This document shows positions 6,850 to 8,627 of a DNA stretch of 8,627 nt, in pieces. The DNA is taken from contig JAJQCI010000367.1 in assembly GCA_021202835.1 (NCBI GenBank), forward strand, positions 5,354 to 13,980. The letters run 5' to 3'. Numbering within the stretch: the first letter of the stretch is position 1; every line of letters begins with the position of its first letter. The stretch is from Clostridiales bacterium (GTDB lineage Bacteria > Bacillota > Clostridia > Lachnospirales > CAG-274). The notes beneath the pieces are model-generated. The model was given only the letters and a program-made list of their open reading frames with translations. It was not told the DNA's origin and made no database searches. The translations under genes and the position numbers were made by a program.

Positions 6850-6878
6850 TTGACAAGCCGTAATAATTATGCTAAAAT
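6850..6878 (+). promoter_or_regulatory. Promoter of the divergent LysR gene
   Basis: A perfect -35 TTGACA (6850-6855), a 17-nt spacer and a -10 TAAAAT (6873-6878) form a strong sigma-A-type promoter. A GAAGG ribosome site (6895-6899) is 6 nt before ATG 6906. The promoter is back to back with that of the reductase, within a 163-bp intergenic region. Confidence 0.75.
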
Positions 6879-6905
6879 TAAAGAAAAAATGAAAGAAGGC
6901 AGTGT

Positions 6906-7736
6906 ATGATAGAATTAACTCAGCTTGAACATTTAATAACCTTTGCAGATGCCGGAACACTGTCAAAGGCGGCGGAAAACTTACATATTTCGCAGCCTAC
7001 TCTGACACGCTCAATGCAGAAGCTTGAAAATGAATTTGATGTGCCGCTGTTTAACAGAACCAAAAACAAAATGATTTTAAATGATAACGGCATACTTGCC
7101 GTTGACTATGCCCGAAAAATTTTAGGACAAACAAATGATATGTTGAACCTTGTTCGTATGGCAGACAGAAAAAAGCACACAATTTCCATAGGCTCCTGTG
7201 CCCCTATGCCTATGCTGTCCCTCGTGCAGAAAGCTGCACAAGCCTATTCCGATATGACAATTACCTCGGAATTAAGAGAAAACGATTTTCTTTTAAGAGG
7301 GCTTAAGGAAGGCACATATCAAATAATAATTCTTCCGTATGAGCCTAAAGAAGCCGGCTTGTACTGCAATGAGTATGAAAAAGAAAATCTTCTTTTTGCT
7401 TTGCCCCTAAATCACCGCTTTGCCCACAGCACAGGCTTGTATATGAAGGACCTTGACGGAGAAAATATGCTTCTCCTCTCCGACATAGGCTTTTGGCACG
7501 ACCTGCCAAAACAAAAAATGCCAAATTCAAGATTTTTGGAGCAAAGCGACAGATTTGACTTCGATGAGCTTATTCAGTCCTCCGTCCTGCCCTGCTTTGC
7601 CTCCGATTCGGCAGTCAGAATAGCAGAACCCCCTAAAAACCGTGTCCTCGTCCCAATCCTCGATAAAGAAGCAAGCGTAACCTATTACATCATCTGCCTG
7701 AAAAACAAAAAGTCACAATTCAAAAAGATTATATAA
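6906..7736 (+). CDS. LysR-family transcriptional regulator (divergent)
   Basis: The protein has 276 residues, slightly short for the family. Residues 3-62 are the winged helix-turn-helix (LEHLITFADAGTLSKAAEN, then recognition helix S-Q-P-T-L-T-R-S), followed by the linker helix. The effector domain starts near residue 92 with T-I-S-I-G-S-C-A-P. The C-terminus ends soon after a beta strand, with a basic K-N-K-K tail, so the last helix of the effector domain may be shortened. Its start is back to back with the AKR5-like reductase, the classic LysR arrangement, so it most likely controls that gene and itself. It is only distantly similar to the other LysR protein in the window, although both share the D-A-G-(S/T) segment of the DNA-binding domain. 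A strong terminator follows 27 bp after the stop. Confidence 0.93.
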   Translation: MIELTQLEHLITFADAGTLSKAAENLHISQPTLTRSMQKLENEFDVPLFNRTKNKMILNDNGILAVDYARKILGQTNDMLNLVRMADRKKHTISIGSCAPMPMLSLVQKAAQAYSDMTITSELRENDFLLRGLKEGTYQIIILPYEPKEAGLYCNEYEKENLLFALPLNHRFAHSTGLYMKDLDGENMLLLSDIGFWHDLPKQKMPNSRFLEQSDRFDFDELIQSSVLPCFASDSAVRIAEPPKNRVLVPILDKEASVTYYIICLKNKKSQFKKII

Positions 7737-7763
7737 TCAAAACTATATAATTTCACACCACAA

Positions 7764-7808
7764 AAAGACCAACTCCCCAGGTTTAAAACCTAAAAGGAGT
7801 TGGTCTTT
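7764..7808. terminator. Terminator of the LysR gene, left copy of a repeated hairpin
   Basis: A perfect 13-bp stem, AAAGACCAACTCC (7764-7776) with GGAGTTGGTCTTT (7796-7808), encloses an inner AGGTT-TAA-AACCT hairpin. It is followed by T-rich sequence on the plus strand and ends in a T run on the minus strand, so it can work in both directions. The outer stem is almost the same as that at 8335-8376. Confidence 0.85.
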
Positions 7809-7848
7809 GTTATTTTGCATACCGCTGCTAAAAAATTTTTTAAAACAC

Positions 7849-7876
7849 TTGTAATCTATAAAAAAAGGTGTATAAT
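7849..7876 (+). promoter_or_regulatory. Promoter of the antitoxin-like RNA
   Basis: TTGTAA (7849-7854), a 16-nt spacer and a perfect TATAAT (7871-7876) point to a start near 7883. No ribosome site or credible ORF follows, but a strong terminator does, as expected for a small RNA gene. Confidence 0.7.
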
Positions 7877-7881
7877 ATAAA

Positions 7882-7931
7882 TATAAAAAGAAAAGACGAG
7901 TACCGTCAATACTCACCTAATCCCCGTCTTT
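7882..7931 (-). terminator. Probable terminator of the toxin transcript
   Basis: Read on the minus strand, AAAGACG...CGTCTTT with the nested GAGTA...TACTC stem is followed by TTTTCTTTTT. It is therefore a plausible intrinsic terminator for a transcript of about 370 nt starting near 8252. It coincides with the 5' region of the plus-strand RNA, so the two transcripts would overlap along nearly all of the antitoxin-like RNA. Confidence 0.55.
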
Positions 7932-8020
7932 CGACTGAGCAATCGCTGTAAGTCAGTTAGGCGGTAAGTTAATGCTAAAACATAGACCACCGTTACTTAT
8001 GACAAGGGTGGTCTTTTTTT
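7883..8020 (+). ncRNA. Antitoxin-like antisense small RNA
   Basis: This is a predicted transcript of about 138 nt between a good promoter and an intrinsic terminator (AGACCACC 7984-7991, GGTGGTCT 8007-8014, then seven Ts). Near its 5' end AAAGACG (7892-7898) pairs with CGTCTTT (7925-7931), with a nested GAGTA/TACTC stem. It is convergent with the small hydrophobic ORF on the other strand and is fully complementary to that ORF's last seven codons and 3' untranslated region. This is the layout of TxpA/RatA- and BsrG/SR4-type systems. The motif CCCCGTCTTTCGACTGA and the GACCACC terminator recall RNAs found beside holin-like (Hol-Tox) toxins in Clostridia; that resemblance is from memory. The 3' end is estimated from the T run and the 5' end from the promoter. 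Confidence 0.7.
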
Positions 8021-8109
8021 GCAACATTTATCAACAATGCTATATACTTGATGTCATATATAGTTTGTATAACAACGAAGTAAGCATAAATCAAATCGAA
8101 TGCTGTCAT
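7993..8109 (-). CDS. Small hydrophobic peptide, candidate type I toxin
   Basis: The ORF has 38 codons. A single hydrophobic segment (about residues 4-31: F-D-L-I-Y-A-Y-F-V-V-I, then Y-I-A-L-L-I-N-V-A) is followed by a charged tail A-K-K-D-H-P-C-H-K. This matches the general plan of Fst, TxpA and holin-like type I toxins, which insert in the membrane. The last codons lie inside the terminator hairpin of the convergent RNA, which is what this class of loci requires. GGTGA, complementary to part of the anti-Shine-Dalgarno sequence, lies 5 nt before ATG 8109. A promoter is visible at 8259-8287, giving a leader of about 143 nt that contains the second three-hairpin element. I do not recognise the exact family. 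The peptide could be non-functional, but no frame damage is visible. Confidence 0.65.
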   Translation of the reverse strand: MTAFDLIYAYFVVIQTIYDIKYIALLINVAKKDHPCHK

Positions 8110-8121
8110 AGGTGTCACCAA

Positions 8122-8170
8122 GAACCCAAAAGATGTTGGGTGGCGAAGCCATTTTTGCGTCAGCAAAAAT
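8122..8170 (+). repeat. Three-hairpin miniature element, copy 2
   Basis: H1 is CCCAA (8125-8129), loop AAGATG, TTGGG (8136-8140), extended by an A-T pair. H2 is TGGC (8141-8144), loop GAA, GCCA (8148-8151). H3 is ATTTTTGC (8151-8158), loop GTCA, GCAAAAAT (8163-8170). TCTGAAC follows directly (8171-8177), as it does one base after copy 1. GAACCC-R-AAAGATGT-Y-GGG is shared with copy 1, with R-Y changing together (G-C there, A-T here). H2 and H3 differ in sequence but still pair. No direct repeat is seen on the left side. The element ends 12 bp upstream of the toxin ATG and would be transcribed, antisense, in its leader. Confidence 0.75.
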
Positions 8171-8258
8171 TCTGAACACTTATAATAAAAGTCCTACAGG
8201 TACTAAAATTATAATAGAAGTTCGCCTAACCAACCCTGTTAGCAAATTGCCTGTTGCT

Positions 8259-8287
8259 ATTATAGCAAAAAAATTGTTGAAAGTAAA
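8259..8287 (-). promoter_or_regulatory. Promoter of the toxin transcript
   Basis: On the minus strand TTTACT (8287-8282), a 17-nt spacer and a perfect TATAAT (8264-8259) predict a start near 8252. Between it and the toxin ATG there is no credible longer ORF. The leader (8110-8252) holds the three-hairpin element and a stretch CGCCTAAC (8223-8230 on the plus strand) that is the inverse of GTTAGGCG at 7956-7963. Confidence 0.6.
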
Positions 8288-8328
8288 GATAAATTTGATA
8301 TTAAAAATCCTTTAAGAATTTTCACATC

Positions 8329-8376
8329 AAAAAAAGACCAACTCCCCTAAATTAAAAATTTAAAGGAAGTTGGTCT
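8329..8376 (-). terminator. Terminator of the right-edge ORF, right copy of the repeated hairpin
   Basis: AGACCAACT (8335-8343) pairs with AGTTGGTCT (8368-8376), then after one mismatch CC pairs with GG, with an inner TAAATT-AAA-AATTTA hairpin. On the minus strand it ends in a run of seven Ts (8335-8329), a good intrinsic terminator 12 nt after the stop at 8388. The outer stem is nearly identical to that at 7764-7808, while the inner hairpin differs. Confidence 0.8.
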
Positions 8377-8387
8377 ATTATTATATG

Positions 8388-8600
8388 TTATAAAGCTGCG
8401 ACATATTCAGCTTTTACAGGCTTGTTTTTCACTTCTGCGATGTTGGCTTCATTTTCCGGCTCCGCTTTTGCGGTATCGGCTATATTGCCCATTGTCAGCT
8501 CTTTGTTAAGCTCCGCAAGTCGTTTTTCTTTTTCGTGAAGTTCGTCAATTCGGGCAAAGGGCTTTGTCAGTTCCTCTTTGGCATTTTTGAGGTTTTTCAT
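8388..8600 (-). pseudogene. Fragment resembling the C-terminus of a conjugative-element helicase/methylase protein
   Basis: The ORF has 70 codons. Residues 1-36 (NLKNAKEELTKPF, then an E-L-H-E-K-E-K-R-L-A-E-L-N run) form a charged, probably coiled-coil helix. It closely recalls the end of the very large SNF2-helicase/DNA-methylase proteins of Clostridia conjugative elements, where K-P-F-x(3)-E-E-L and R-L-x-E-L-N are typical. The rest is acidic and low in complexity. No Shine-Dalgarno site precedes the ATG, and a stop codon lies in frame three codons upstream (TAA-AAT-ACG-ATG). The ORF is therefore probably a remnant cut off from its N-terminal part rather than a start of its own, but a small intact gene cannot be excluded. 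A terminator follows directly. Only 27 bp of upstream sequence is visible. Confidence 0.5.
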
Positions 8601-8627
8601 CGTATTTTAAAGTGCCGCCGTGTGTGT

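Noticed and set aside
7972..8315. Two plus-strand ORFs of 67 codons across the toxin-antitoxin region
   Set aside because: They run through a terminator, hairpins and a promoter of the opposite strand, lack ribosome sites and show no protein-like composition.

Overview
The window looks like chromosomal DNA from a low-GC anaerobic Firmicute of class Clostridia, probably gut-associated. The grounds are AT-rich intergenic DNA, strong AGGAGG ribosome sites, an EFR1-type flavodoxin-ferredoxin fusion, an iron-dependent alcohol dehydrogenase and a Clostridia-style fragment of a conjugative-element protein. Species cannot be read from the sequence.

Positions 1-6742 are all minus strand and form a redox locus. 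In transcription order they are: an AKR5-like aldo/keto reductase (5891-6742), a terminator-like hairpin, an EFR1 flavodoxin-ferredoxin (5048-5818), a LysR regulator (4119-5012), a promoter with a LysR-type palindrome about 65 bp upstream of the expected start, then a tight five-gene run. That run is iron alcohol dehydrogenase (2808-3983, TTG start), a second aldo/keto reductase (1785-2789), an FMN reductase/iron-sulfur flavoprotein (1057-1751, interrupted), an exported two-domain carboxymuconolactone-decarboxylase-like protein (202-1044) and the start of a lipoprotein (1-183). A second LysR gene (6906-7736, plus strand) diverges from the AKR5-like reductase. The set suggests NAD(P)H- and flavin-dependent reduction of carbonyl or quinone-like compounds with an envelope arm. 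The substrate is unknown.

Positions 7737-8387 look gene-free but are not. They hold a probable type I toxin-antitoxin locus: a 38-residue hydrophobic peptide on the minus strand (7993-8109), and a convergent plus-strand RNA (about 7883-8020) with its own promoter and a terminator that overlaps the end of the peptide gene. The locus is bracketed by two near-identical terminator hairpins. A 70-codon ORF at the right edge (8388-8600) resembles the C-terminus of large helicase/methylase proteins of conjugative elements.

The most unusual finding is a tiny element, about 53 bp, made of three abutting hairpins. One copy (1492-1544) sits inside the FMN reductase gene, flanked by a 6-bp direct repeat. 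Removing 59 bp restores an uninterrupted 211-codon reading frame. A second, diverged copy (about 8122-8170) lies just upstream of the toxin ORF. The two share the first hairpin, including its hexaloop and one compensatory base-pair change, and the sequence after the third hairpin. The stems of hairpins two and three differ in sequence but still pair. This looks like a structure-conserved miniature mobile element that I do not recognise as a named family.
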